64,000 nucleotides of DNA, taken from NCBI GenBank assembly GCA_018432235.1, contig JAHDLO010000018.1, forward strand, positions 86,608-150,607, given 5' to 3'. Below are positions 42,594 to 51,064 of the stretch, piece after piece (positions within the stretch are counted from its first letter, which is position 1; the number at the start of each line of letters is the position of its first letter). Below the pieces are notes generated by a model that worked only from the letters and a program-made list of their open reading frames with translations, did no database searches and had not been told where the DNA came from. This DNA comes from Clostridiaceae bacterium. GTDB taxonomy: Bacteria > Bacillota > Clostridia > Peptostreptococcales > Natronincolaceae. The translations under genes were made by a program, and so were the position numbers.

Positions 42594-43133
42594 TTATCTA
42601 TCCTTGTCTGTTACTACAAATACGTATGGTATATTTCTAAAATAGTCGCCGTAATTTAATCCATAGCCAACGACAAACTTGTCTGGGATGGTAAAGCCAT
42701 GATAATCCGGCACTAAATCCACAACCCTTCTGTCAGGCTTATCCAGAAGAACACAGCATTTCACACTTTCAGGATTTTTCTTCGACAAATGCGCCATGAC
42801 ATACTTCATCGTTAACCCTGAATCTGTAATATCATCTGCCACCAGCACATGATAGCCTGATAAGTCATCGCCAACGTCCGTCAATATTTTTACCTGACCA
42901 CTGGAGGCCTCTGAATGACCATAGCTAGAGGTGGTCATAAATTCTATTTTCACTGGTATATCCATTTTTCTAACTAGGTCAGCAGTAAAAATAAAGCTTC
43001 CCTTTAATAATGATACAACCAAAAGCTTCTCGTCCCTATACTCATCAGACAACTGCTTCCCCAGCTGTGTGATTCTATTATTAATTTCCTCTTCGGTTAA
43101 GAGGATCTCCCATACCTTTTTAGTAATATCCAT
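42594..43133 (-). CDS. hpt: Hypoxanthine phosphoribosyltransferase
   Basis: A 179-residue purine salvage enzyme. The ATG at 43133 has GGAGG 7 bases upstream. The PRPP-binding motif is VLVADDITDSGLTM (residues ~95-108). The flexible loop has TSSYG, and the C-terminal purine-contact region reads KFVVGYGLNYGDYFRNIPYV. It makes IMP or GMP from hypoxanthine or guanine and PRPP. In many Clostridia hpt lies with tilS and ftsH; here it stands apart from both. Confidence 0.95.
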   Translation of the reverse strand: MDITKKVWEILLTEEEINNRITQLGKQLSDEYRDEKLLVVSLLKGSFIFTADLVRKMDIPVKIEFMTTSSYGHSEASSGQVKILTDVGDDLSGYHVLVADDITDSGLTMKYVMAHLSKKNPESVKCCVLLDKPDRRVVDLVPDYHGFTIPDKFVVGYGLNYGDYFRNIPYVFVVTDKDR

Positions 43134-43439
43134 CAATTTCCCTCCATTTTTATTCTACATAGATGTTATTTACTATTCTAATTTAAAACCTAAGCCTTGT
43201 CAAACCCAGTACCTTACCTCACTTATCATATATTTTTACTCCCGGTCTGATTACGCTGTGGCTTCAATATCATCAGTCCTTTATTGTTCAATATTTCTTC
43301 TTCCATTGTGTAGCTACGGTAAAATTCCTTTGGGTATTTGCCACAACACTATTTATGATATTTTCTTCAAATTCTCTTCTCGAAGTATTATTTTTATGCA
43401 TAAAATATGTTAAATTTTTGTCTTCTTTGTTGTGCTCCA
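43134..43439. other. Gene-free region between hpt and the gated transporter
   Basis: About 300 AT-rich bases without a convincing frame. A minus-strand frame over 43288-43542 lacks an SD and overlaps the promoter of the next gene, so it is not called. Confidence 0.4.
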
Positions 43440-43468
43440 TTGAAAGACATTTACTAAAGTAGTACAAT
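43440..43468 (+). promoter_or_regulatory. Promoter of the gated membrane protein gene
   Basis: TTGAAA (43440-43445) and TACAAT (43463-43468) are 17 bases apart, about 40 bases before the TTG start. Confidence 0.65.
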
Positions 43469-43508
43469 GAATTCTGTCTATGAATAACGACTTGAGGAGG
43501 TATCATAC

Positions 43509-44705
43509 TTGAAAACTGTTGAAGCAATCGAACCTGCTGCAATTAATGTTAAAACAAAAAAGGCAATTTCTAAAGAAACCTTTATTTTTCTACTGGTGGT
43601 TGGTGTCCCCTTTTGGTATTTAGGTAGTACTATGGGTGTTGGAACGATGTTTAATGTTATTATGTCCACCGCCCACGAACTCCTTCTAAATACCGTTTTC
43701 TTTATATTGTCCATCGCGGTATTAGCAGGTGCCCTTTCAGCATTACTGTCGGAGTTCGGGGTTGTTGCCCTCATCAACAAATTAATATCTCCGATAATGC
43801 ACCCTCTTTATGGACTCCCTGGAGCTGCCTCTATTGGTGCAATAACCACATACCTATCCGACAATCCTGCAATAATATCCTTAGCTAAGGATAAGGGCTT
43901 TATAAAGTATTTCAAGAATTATCAAATACCCACCCTGTGTAATCTCGGTACAGCCTTCGGTATGGGATTAATTCTTACAACCTATATGATTAGTCTCGGT
44001 AAAGAGTTTATAGCCCCTGCCCTTATAGGAAACCTGGCAGCTATTATAGGCAGCATTGTCAGTGTCCGTATTATGACCTATTATGCAAAAAAATACTTTA
44101 ATACCTCCAACGAATCGGTTACAGCCAGCAATACCGACAGCTATTTGAAGGTCCGGGAAATCAGATCTGGCAATGCCTTTGAAAGAGCCCTGGATGCAAT
44201 TTTAGAAGGTGGTAAAAATGGTGTCGAAATGGGCATTGCCATCATCCCCGGCGTACTTTTTATTTGTACAATCGTCATGCTGTTGACCTTTGGCCCAAGC
44301 TCAGTTGAGAACGGTGTAGCTGTATATACCGGCAGTGCCTTTGAGGGAGTTGCCCTATTGCCTAAGCTGGGTAAATATATTTTCCCTGTGATAAAGCCGC
44401 TTTTCGGCTTCCAGAGCGTAGAGGCTCTGGCCTTTCCAATTACTTCTCTGGGTGCTGTAGGCGCTGCTATGGGCTTGGTTAAGAGCTTTATTGCCAACGG
44501 TCTGGTGGCACCGAAGGATATTGCTGTCTTTACTGCTATGGGGATGTGCTGGAGTGGATATTTGAGTACGCATATCGGTATGATGGATGCCTTGAAGATG
44601 AGGCAGCTTTCCAACAAAGCAATCTTCAGTCATACAATAGGTGGATTGATGGCAGGAATTTCAGCAAATTATCTGTATCTACTATATACCCTTTTGATAA
44701 AATAA
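43509..44705 (+). CDS. Nucleoside-recognition (Gate) type membrane protein, CD0519/CD1768-like
   Basis: A 398-residue polytopic protein starting at TTG 43509, with GGAGG 8 bases upstream. About nine hydrophobic segments. The two Gate-like repeats are visible around SALLSEFGVVALINKLISPI and around ALAFPITSLGAVGAAMGLV. The stretch TTYLSDNPAIISLAKDKG resembles members found in Clostridioides under the CD0519/CD1768 name. Related gate proteins include SpmA/SpmB and nucleoside or metal transporters. The substrate is unknown. It is monocistronic with its own promoter. Confidence 0.72.
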   Translation: MKTVEAIEPAAINVKTKKAISKETFIFLLVVGVPFWYLGSTMGVGTMFNVIMSTAHELLLNTVFFILSIAVLAGALSALLSEFGVVALINKLISPIMHPLYGLPGAASIGAITTYLSDNPAIISLAKDKGFIKYFKNYQIPTLCNLGTAFGMGLILTTYMISLGKEFIAPALIGNLAAIIGSIVSVRIMTYYAKKYFNTSNESVTASNTDSYLKVREIRSGNAFERALDAILEGGKNGVEMGIAIIPGVLFICTIVMLLTFGPSSVENGVAVYTGSAFEGVALLPKLGKYIFPVIKPLFGFQSVEALAFPITSLGAVGAAMGLVKSFIANGLVAPKDIAVFTAMGMCWSGYLSTHIGMMDALKMRQLSNKAIFSHTIGGLMAGISANYLYLLYTLLIK

Positions 44706-44778
44706 AAACCTTTAAAAGCTTTTAACTTCCTTAAGATTTATGATAAAATATCTATAATTTGATTGTTGGGGGGATTCC

Positions 44779-45252
44779 ATGAAAATGACGACAGAAGAGA
44801 AAAAGGAATTATTTAAGAATTTAGAGGCACAGGCTCAAATAATAATTAAAAACGAAGAGAGCATGGACAATATTTACAGGGAAGTTGTGGAATTGCTGGA
44901 CAAAAACATTTCATACTACAACTGGACAGGCTTTTATATGATCGAAAACAACCAACTAGTTTTAGGTCATTATATAGGAAAGCCCACTGACCATACCACC
45001 ATTCAAATCGGCCAGGGAATTTGCGGTCAGGCAGCAGAAAGAAAAGAAACTTTTATCGTAGAGGATGTTACGAAGGAATCCAATTATCTTGCTTGCAGCT
45101 TTGAAACTGCTGCTGAAATCGTAGTGCCTATTATGAAGGGTGATGTGGTTTTAGGCGAGATAGATATAGACAGTGATGTGCTGGGGGCCTTTGATGAAGA
45201 GGATCAGTGGCTTTTAGAACGTATTGCCGCTATGATAGCAGAAAGATTATAG
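44779..45252 (+). CDS. GAF-domain protein related to free Met-R-sulfoxide reductase
   Basis: A 157-residue single GAF domain. A GGGGGG SD precedes the ATG. The sequence (YNWTGFYMIENNQLVLGHYIG, GQGICGQAAERKETFIVEDV, EIVVPIMKGDVVLGEIDIDS in order) is close to the fRMsr/YebR family. Two cysteines match the active region, one in GICGQA and one in LACSFE. The first cysteine of the classical trio, normally before the GxGxCG block, is absent (TDHTTIQIGQG here). Activity may therefore differ or use only two Cys, or it may be a small-molecule sensor. A long terminator follows. Confidence 0.8.
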   Translation: MKMTTEEKKELFKNLEAQAQIIIKNEESMDNIYREVVELLDKNISYYNWTGFYMIENNQLVLGHYIGKPTDHTTIQIGQGICGQAAERKETFIVEDVTKESNYLACSFETAAEIVVPIMKGDVVLGEIDIDSDVLGAFDEEDQWLLERIAAMIAERL

Positions 45253-45263
45253 AGAATTAAATA

Positions 45264-45341
45264 ACCTAGTGCCTCGTATAGAAAATTTTCCTCAGGGCTT
45301 AACCTGAGTTTTAACTACGACGAGGCACTATGGTTTTTTTT
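45264..45341 (+). terminator. Branched terminator after the GAF gene
   Basis: AGTGCCTCGT (45268-45277) pairs with ACGAGGCACT (45320-45329), enclosing an inner CTCAGG/CCTGAG hairpin and followed by eight Ts. Confidence 0.85.
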
Positions 45342-45363
45342 ATGTTTGATTGTAAGTATTTTT

Positions 45364-45501
45364 TCACCTTCGATAGCTATCATTTTTTTGAAGTAATATC
45401 TCCTTTATTTCCTTTAATAGCACGATTATTTTATTAATTGAGTATTGTATTGAAAAAAGTATGACTAGTAAAATGGCGGCTGGGACTAGATAATCCTTCA
45501 T
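45364..45501 (-). CDS. Small single-pass membrane protein
   Basis: A 45-residue frame with a GAGGGGTG SD before the ATG at 45501. One N-terminal membrane helix (LVPAAILLVILFSIQYSI) is followed by a charged helix (LLKEIKEILLQKNDSYRR). The layout resembles many small envelope or sporulation peptides. No family recognised. It follows the Cse60-like gene, with a terminator between them. Confidence 0.6.
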   Translation of the reverse strand: MKDYLVPAAILLVILFSIQYSINKIIVLLKEIKEILLQKNDSYRR

Positions 45502-45525
45502 TTAATCACCCCTCGTAAAGCATAT

Positions 45526-45557
45526 TTTAAAAAAGAGCCTCTGGATTCAGGCTCTTT
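45526..45557 (-). terminator. Terminator of the Cse60-like gene
   Basis: AAAGAGCCT (45532-45540) pairs with AGGCTCTTT (45549-45557), with six or more Ts on the minus strand. Confidence 0.8.
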
Positions 45558-45578
45558 ATTTGTTTATTAATTGTAGTG

Positions 45579-45752
45579 TTACTCCCGGTAGATAATTAAT
45601 GCTGAAAATTCTTTTAAATCGGAATTATTGCCACTTCCTATTGTAGTTGAGAATTTGATATCAATGACATTAACTTGTTCTGTTAAAAATTGATTTATTG
45701 CACACTCCAATTTTTCAGCTGAAGGTTTTGAAATTACCTTAACTCTCTGCAT
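45579..45752 (-). CDS. Cse60-like sporulation peptide
   Basis: A 57-residue protein from ATG 45752, preceded by AAAGGAG. The pattern VKVISKPSAEKLECAINQFL, then VNVIDIKFST and the terminal FSALIIYRE, matches the Cse60 type: short proteins with a beta-strand opening, a helix ending in INxFL, and the closing FSALIxYR. Cse60 in B. subtilis is made under sigma-E in the mother cell; its function is unknown. The short length may explain why simple ORF lists miss it. Confidence 0.65.
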   Translation of the reverse strand: MQRVKVISKPSAEKLECAINQFLTEQVNVIDIKFSTTIGSGNNSDLKEFSALIIYRE

Positions 45753-45903
45753 CTCAATCTACTCCTTTTTGTCTTTTTCCCTAATCTGTAAAAATGCACC
45801 TGTTATCGTGAAGCAGGTTATCCAACTATTACATTATATCAGCTACTGCCCTTATTTCATATATAATTTTTACACAAACCCCTGTATACATCAAGCTTAG
45901 AGA

Positions 45904-45955
45904 ATAAAAATACAGCTCCATGTATATTCATAGAAAAATACACATGTAGCTGTAT
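45904..45955 (-). terminator. Terminator of the SSB-like gene
   Basis: ATACAGCT (45910-45917) pairs with AGCTGTAT (45948-45955), extended inward by TACATG/CATGTG pairs. A T-run follows on the minus strand. Confidence 0.75.
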
Positions 45956-45976
45956 CCTTAGATTATTAAGTATCCT

Positions 45977-46639
45977 TTAATTATCCTCCTCTTGTGAAAT
46001 TATTTCACCATTCTCGTTTAACCGTTCCATCTTGGATATGGATACCTCATAAGCCACTCTATTTATTACATCACCGTCCGGCAGCTTTTTCTGATATTTC
46101 CTGCTTTGAATTCTACCCCAGCTTTTGATATGGTCACCTACCTCCAGCTTGGCGGAAAACTTTGCATTTCTGCCCCAGGCAATACAGGGAATATAATCAG
46201 ATTTGTTATATGAACGATTTACCGCCACCAGTAAATCTGTAATCTCCCTTCCAAAGGGTGTTTCACGATATACAGGACTTTTGCAAATAAAGCCCTCCAG
46301 AAAAATTTGATTAGGATTTTTAATCTCTTCATCGCTTTCCAGCCTTTCTATATCCCTTGCAAAAATAGTAAGAATCAAACGATTGCTGCCATCTGTAAAC
46401 TTATTATATGATCTGAGCTGACCCTCTACTTTGATAAGATCTCCATCCTTTAGCTCAAAATCATATAGTAACCGTTCAGATATAGTTAAAGGCAGTATAT
46501 CATAAGCCTCACTGAGCCTAGATATTTGCAACTGATAATTATAGAAACCCTCCCCATACATTTCGTGGCTAAATTCACGGTCTCCTATAACCCTGCCAAC
46601 TAAAGTTACCATGTTGCTATCAATAATATGACTTGGCAT
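45977..46639 (-). CDS. SSB-like protein with two OB folds
   Basis: A 220-residue protein. The ATG at 46639 follows a GGGGGAG SD. The first OB fold (residues ~5-115: NMVTLVGRVIGDREFSHEMY ...) and the second (~118-205: NQIFLEGFICKSPVYRETPF, DYIPCIAWGRNAKF) both resemble the SSB/PriB fold, and the second keeps the PCIAWGR pattern of SSB. The tail (ENGEIISQEEDN) is acidic but lacks the DDDIPF tip of canonical SSB. It is not the usual ssb, which is normally found with rpsF/rpsR. It may act in a specialised step of DNA handling. Confidence 0.8.
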   Translation of the reverse strand: MPSHIIDSNMVTLVGRVIGDREFSHEMYGEGFYNYQLQISRLSEAYDILPLTISERLLYDFELKDGDLIKVEGQLRSYNKFTDGSNRLILTIFARDIERLESDEEIKNPNQIFLEGFICKSPVYRETPFGREITDLLVAVNRSYNKSDYIPCIAWGRNAKFSAKLEVGDHIKSWGRIQSRKYQKKLPDGDVINRVAYEVSISKMERLNENGEIISQEEDN

Positions 46640-46732
46640 GACTCCAACTCCCCCTTCTACTCTTATGTATCTTATGACATAATCTATAACCATGTTTATT
46701 CAAATGAGGACTAGATTATGTTTTTTTAAATT

Positions 46733-46763
46733 AAAAAAATAGGGATTTTTTTCCCTATTTTTA
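46733..46763 (-). terminator. Terminator of the Mur-ligase-like gene
   Basis: AAAAATAGGG and CCCTATTTTT form a symmetric stem with an A/T loop, and seven Ts lie on the minus strand side. Confidence 0.85.
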
Positions 46764-46780
46764 TTTCTGCATTAATCCTA

Positions 46781-48265
46781 TTAAACGTACTTAGATGAAT
46801 TCTCTCCAATTCCAGTGGCAGGCTCGATCAGTCGCCTTTCCTTCAACAGCTCTGATACTACCGCTCTCCCTTCCTTCATACCCTGAGCCCCCAGTAGCAG
46901 TAGAAGATCTCCTGCCTCAATCTCCTCCAATGCTCTTGCTATGGCATCCCTCAGCCTTTCCTCGTAGCTGAAGGAAACCTTACTCTTATAGAGGACTTCT
47001 AAAAATGCATCTCTCTCCTTAGTATTCACCTTATCCTCCAGCCCCATGAACTCTATACTGGAGGTTACAATAAGCTCTTTAACCTTTAATACTTGAGTCC
47101 AAAGCCTTAGGACCTCTGCGTTTTCAATATTTATACCAATTCCTCTATTGCCTCTTATCGCATTTACAATGTATATTTTTTTGTAGGGTAAACCCTGAAC
47201 ACTATTAAACACTGCCTCATAGCTGGCAGGATTATGACTAAAATCATCGATAATAGAAAAATCCCCTTCGTAGATAAGCTCCATTCTTCTAGGAATAGCC
47301 CTTGCCTGCTTTAGAAGCATCGCTATATTTTCCATAGGAATATCCAATAGCAGGCAGCAGGTAACAGCAGCAAGCGCATTATATACATTATGAGTACCAA
47401 ACATATTCAGCTGCAAAGGATACTCAAAGGGCTCTATATCTATACCGGATATGGTAGTTAAGCCTCTTTGAAGACAATAGTTAAAATAACTTATTGAGTC
47501 AGTATCTATACTGGAAGCCGTAACTGAGGCCTTTTCGTTTAACCCATAGGTGATCACCACCATATGAGTATTTCCCTCCAGCAGCTTAATACAGTTTTGG
47601 TCATCAATATTAACTAATGCCAGTCCGCCCTCCTGAAGACTGTCAAAAAGCCTTTTCTTTGACTGTATGTAATCAGCTATAGTCTTGTGATAATTTAGAT
47701 GGTCACGATCGATATTGGTATGTATGGCTATATCAAACTTAATCCCGTGCACCCTATGACTTTTCAAGCCATGAGAGGAAACCTCCATAACTACAACTTT
47801 TATATTGCGTTTAACCATTTCATTAAGATAGAAATAGATATCTTCAGCAATGGGGGTGGTCAATTTCGGATTGTATTCCGTGTCATTTAACCTGATATTC
47901 AACGTTCCTATTAATCCGGCTGAGACGCCGTTCTTCAAGAGGATTTCGTGAATTAGGTGAGTAGTTGTCGTCTTACCATTCGTTCCTGTTACTCCTATAA
48001 CAATAAGCTTGTCCGAAGGATAGTCATAGAACTCGTTACAAAGCTCTGCCAGCTTTTTCCTGCAATTGTCGGTTTTGATTACCAAGCAATCATCTCTAGT
48101 CATATCCCTGTCTGTGAAAACTATAGAAGCGCCTCTGTCGACTGCATCATCTATAAAGCTATTTCCGTCCTGCTTTTCGCCTTCTATTGCAACAAAAATA
48201 AAGCCCTCCTTGACTCTCCTAGAATCGCTGGTGACCCCATTGATACTTAACCCTTCAAAAACCAT
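46781..48265 (-). CDS. MurE-like Mur ligase lacking the DAP-recognition motif
   Basis: A 494-residue ATP-dependent ligase. The ATG at 48265 has GGAGGAG upstream. The N domain binds the UDP part (INGVTSDSRRVKEGFIFVAI), the central ATP domain has the P-loop VTGTNGKTTTTHLI and EVSSHGL, and the C domain starts near residue 330. At the position where MurE proteins carry the DNPR motif that recognises meso-DAP, this protein has ELIVTSSIEFMGLEDKV. The C domain's GGDRD-like loop is replaced by NAIRGNRGIG. So it probably joins another acceptor, or to another nucleotide precursor. The gene is far from the dcw division cluster and next to pdaB. Confidence 0.85.
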   Translation of the reverse strand: MVFEGLSINGVTSDSRRVKEGFIFVAIEGEKQDGNSFIDDAVDRGASIVFTDRDMTRDDCLVIKTDNCRKKLAELCNEFYDYPSDKLIVIGVTGTNGKTTTTHLIHEILLKNGVSAGLIGTLNIRLNDTEYNPKLTTPIAEDIYFYLNEMVKRNIKVVVMEVSSHGLKSHRVHGIKFDIAIHTNIDRDHLNYHKTIADYIQSKKRLFDSLQEGGLALVNIDDQNCIKLLEGNTHMVVITYGLNEKASVTASSIDTDSISYFNYCLQRGLTTISGIDIEPFEYPLQLNMFGTHNVYNALAAVTCCLLLDIPMENIAMLLKQARAIPRRMELIYEGDFSIIDDFSHNPASYEAVFNSVQGLPYKKIYIVNAIRGNRGIGINIENAEVLRLWTQVLKVKELIVTSSIEFMGLEDKVNTKERDAFLEVLYKSKVSFSYEERLRDAIARALEEIEAGDLLLLLGAQGMKEGRAVVSELLKERRLIEPATGIGENSSKYV

Positions 48266-48349
48266 TTTCTCATCTCCTCCGGATGCCTGCATATAATTGT
48301 TTACATATAGTGTGTATTTGAGGAGAGATTTATATTCAAAATCTATGCT

Positions 48350-48382
48350 AAAAAAAGTTCTCCCACAGCATGCAGGAGAACT
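48350..48382 (-). terminator. Terminator of the pdaB-like gene
   Basis: AGTTCTCC (48356-48363) pairs with GGAGAACT (48375-48382), overlapping the stop codon, and seven Ts follow on the minus strand. Confidence 0.85.
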
Positions 48383-49148
48383 ACTTACTAAGCTTTTGTC
48401 TTCCGGACGGATCCATTATATAATCCTCTTTTATGATTAATTCTGAAACAGGTACGATTTGATAGCCATCGGCCTGCAGCTTCTCCAGTATAAGAGGCAA
48501 ATACTGGCTTACATATTTTGCATTATTATGAAACAAGACGATAGAGCCTTTTTTTACATTTCGTGTCACCCTGTCTACCACAGGCTGAACTCCCATCTCA
48601 CGCCAATCCAATGAATCCACATCCCATTGAATCGTATAATAGCCAATTTCCTTTGCTGTTTCTATTAAAAGGTTGTTGTAGTCACCGAAGGGCGGCCTGA
48701 ATACCGTAGGCTTAATACCAATTAGTTCTTCTATTTTTTCACCTGTAGTGTTGAGTTCACTAATAATTTGCTCCTTGCTCAGTTTTGACATATGGGGATG
48801 TGTGGTTGAATGGTTTCCAACCTCATGACCCATTTCGTGGATTTTCTTTACCATATCAGGATATTTGTCAACCCAGAAGCCCACCAAAAAAAAGGTTGTC
48901 TTTACATTGTATTTATCCAGAGTTTCTAAAATATCGTCTGTGAATTCGTCTCCCCATGCTGCATCAAAGCTTATGGCTATTTTCTTTTCTTCTGTTTCAA
49001 CACTATAGATAGGCAGCTCCTTCTGTGGTGCGAAAACACCCATGACATCCTTTCTTAAGCTGCTGGAATAGATCAACCAGAATACCACTAGCAAAAGAAT
49101 TGCAGCTACTATGTAGACCAGTCTTTTGGGTAAAATATATATCCTCAA
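48381..49148 (-). CDS. pdaB: PdaB-like polysaccharide deacetylase
   Basis: A 255-residue membrane-anchored enzyme from TTG 49148, with a GGGGGG SD. An N-terminal helix (LVYIVAAILLLVVFWLIYSS) precedes the NodB domain (~55-235). Motifs: AISFDAAWG (motif 1, with DAAWG replacing the usual DDG, as in PdaB), HSTTHPHM (motif 2, metal His pair), RPPFGDYN (motif 3), DVDSLDW (motif 4) and LFHNN (motif 5). In Bacillus PdaB is needed to keep spores stable at late sporulation by processing cortex peptidoglycan. Here it is close to the Mur-ligase paralogue, which fits a sporulation envelope role. Confidence 0.85.
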   Translation of the reverse strand: MRIYILPKRLVYIVAAILLLVVFWLIYSSSLRKDVMGVFAPQKELPIYSVETEEKKIAISFDAAWGDEFTDDILETLDKYNVKTTFFLVGFWVDKYPDMVKKIHEMGHEVGNHSTTHPHMSKLSKEQIISELNTTGEKIEELIGIKPTVFRPPFGDYNNLLIETAKEIGYYTIQWDVDSLDWREMGVQPVVDRVTRNVKKGSIVLFHNNAKYVSQYLPLILEKLQADGYQIVPVSELIIKEDYIMDPSGRQKLSK

Positions 49149-49366
49149 TAATCTCCCCCCTGTCCATTTTTAACTATAATACAGTTTATTCTCAAGATTT
49201 TTATTTATACCATTTACTATAGGAATTATATGGACTATTCGTGCTATCTGCTCCTTTACTTTTATGTAGGGCAAACATTGACGCTTAATGCCCAGTGACA
49301 AATAGTGCTTTTTTTAGTTTTATATTTGCTGCTGCCTACGTATATTTAATGTGGGAGGTGATGTCC

Positions 49367-50305
49367 TTGTTTACATATTTAACAACTGCTCTTACAGGTC
49401 TAGGACTGTTTCTATTAGGCATGAAGCTACTAACAAAGGGACTAAACAGAGTGGCATCCAGCCGTTTTAAGCAAAGGCTTCAAAAAATGAAAATACACCC
49501 TCTTTTGGGTGTTGTTATCGGTATTTTGACTACAATGCTAGTACAATCCAGCAGTGGCATTACCGTAATAATTGTTGGCTTGGTGGAGGCTAATCTTTTA
49601 AGTCTCTATCAGGCTGTCCCTATCATAATGGGCGCTAATGTCGGCACTACGATAACTGCACAGCTATTAGCCTTTAATGCAGGTGCCGTTGCTCCTTTTG
49701 TACTAATAACCGGTGTCCTCCTTTCCTTTATAAACAGAAAAACAAAAATAAGCTTAATTGGCGAGGCTTTAGTCGGCCTCAGCCTAATCTTTGTCGGCAT
49801 AGACCTACTAAGCAAAGGCGTTACCCCCCTGCAGGATATCAAGCGATTTCAAGAAATATTGGCTGTACTGGGCGACAGACCTTTCCTGGGTGTTATGATG
49901 GGCTTCTTTACAACCGCTGTCATACAGAGCAGCAGTACAGGGATAGCTATTCTGCAATCTCTTGCAAAAAGCGGTGTTATTTCCACTGCCTCAGCTCTGC
50001 CTATTCTGCTGGGTCAAAATGTCGGCACCTGTGTAACCACTCTTCTAGCCAGCGTTAACCTCAGTGCCACCGGCAAAAGAGCAGCCTTTATTCATTTTAC
50101 TTTTAATACACTGGGTGTAATCCTCTTCTTTCCCTTTATCGGGCTACTGGCCACGGCTGCCATGAAGCTGGCACCCCTAAACCCTGCCAGGCAATTAGCC
50201 CATGCCCATAGTTTATTTAATATCATATCAACAGTTTTATTTCTGCCCTTTACTGGCTTTTTTGTAAGGGCTGCACAGGCTTGTGTTAATACAAAGAAAA
50301 AATAA
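49367..50305 (+). CDS. Na/Pi-cotransporter family protein (NptA/PNaS type)
   Basis: A 312-residue membrane protein. The TTG at 49367 is 8 bases after GGGAGG; the nearby ATG at 49361 is too close to the SD. Two inverted repeats each carry the QSSS signature: MLVQSSSGITVIIVG (~51-65) and AVIQSSSTGIAILQS (~183-197), each followed by a GANVGTTIT or GQNVGTCVT loop. These form the phosphate and sodium sites. The C-terminal PhoU-like domain found in many family members is absent. Transport of Pi with Na+ is the family role; a regulatory partner is not seen. Confidence 0.88.
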   Translation: MFTYLTTALTGLGLFLLGMKLLTKGLNRVASSRFKQRLQKMKIHPLLGVVIGILTTMLVQSSSGITVIIVGLVEANLLSLYQAVPIIMGANVGTTITAQLLAFNAGAVAPFVLITGVLLSFINRKTKISLIGEALVGLSLIFVGIDLLSKGVTPLQDIKRFQEILAVLGDRPFLGVMMGFFTTAVIQSSSTGIAILQSLAKSGVISTASALPILLGQNVGTCVTTLLASVNLSATGKRAAFIHFTFNTLGVILFFPFIGLLATAAMKLAPLNPARQLAHAHSLFNIISTVLFLPFTGFFVRAAQACVNTKKK

Positions 50306-50332
50306 TTGGGATAATATAAATCTAATTTTATA

Positions 50333-50361
50333 TTGACCGATCGATCGGTCGTTGATATAGT
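50333..50361 (+). promoter_or_regulatory. Promoter with 16-base perfect operator for the TetR gene
   Basis: TTGACC (50333-50338) and TATAGT (50356-50361) are 17 bases apart. GACCGATCGATCGGTC (50335-50350), a perfect palindrome, fills the -35 and spacer, where a bound TetR dimer would block RNA polymerase. Confidence 0.8.
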
Positions 50362-50458
50362 AATAACAGAGCCACAAATTGATTTCCATCCAAAAATCAT
50401 CTAGTTATATGCTGTAGAAGCTAAGGAAAATATTAATATAAACCAAGGAGGTATTATC

Positions 50459-51064
50459 TTGACTAGTCATGCTGCACTTCAACAATCTAATACAGATAAG
50501 CTTTTGTACGCTGCAATGGAAATCATAGCCAAGGAGGGTCTCAGGGGCTTAAGTGCTTCTAAGCTGGCAAAGGCGGTTGGTATTAGTAAAAGCACAGTAT
50601 TTCATTATTACAAAAGCATGGAGGAGATTCCAAGTCAGGTTCTGGAAAAGCTATATAGCGAAATTCTTCAGCCTATCCAAGAGGTGGAATATGATAGCTG
50701 CTACGCCTATTTGTCGGCTCTGGGAAAAGGCAGCTTTGCCATCGACCAGCAGCAACTGATTATTTATAAGGCCTTTGTCAGCTTATTTCAAGCCAGCATG
50801 CATAATCAACAGCTACAGGCCATCGTAAATAACTGTTCTCAACGTTTTTCCGCTATTATTTATGAGGGGCTTAAGTGCTTCAGTTCACCGGCGGTCGATG
50901 ATCACTCACTGCATTTGCTTTCTCAATTAATCCTCAAGACCTTGGACGGTATTGGACTTCATTACCTTATAAATCTGAATCAACAGGAGGCGGAGGCGGC
51001 CTGGAGCAGCTTTATTGAAGCAATAATGCGGCAGTATAAATTAAACAAGGAGGAAATGCTATGA
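50459..51064 (+). CDS. TetR/AcrR-family transcriptional repressor
   Basis: A 201-residue regulator starting at TTG 50459, with AAGGAGG 7 bases upstream. The helix-turn-helix (residues ~15-58: LLYAAMEIIAKEGLRGLSAS and KLAKAVGISKSTVFHYYKSM) is canonical. The ligand domain is Gln- and Leu-rich. The GACCGATCGATCGGTC palindrome in its promoter supports autorepression. Its stop overlaps the ATG of the flavodoxin-like gene (ATGA), so both are in one operon and the repressor presumably controls it. The ligand is unknown; toxic hydrophobic compounds or redox stress are typical for such pairs. Confidence 0.9.
   Translation: MTSHAALQQSNTDKLLYAAMEIIAKEGLRGLSASKLAKAVGISKSTVFHYYKSMEEIPSQVLEKLYSEILQPIQEVEYDSCYAYLSALGKGSFAIDQQQLIIYKAFVSLFQASMHNQQLQAIVNNCSQRFSAIIYEGLKCFSSPAVDDHSLHLLSQLILKTLDGIGLHYLINLNQQEAEAAWSSFIEAIMRQYKLNKEEML

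Noticed and set aside
43288..43542. Minus-strand frame between hpt and the membrane protein gene
   Set aside because: No SD, overlaps a good promoter and the start of the next gene.
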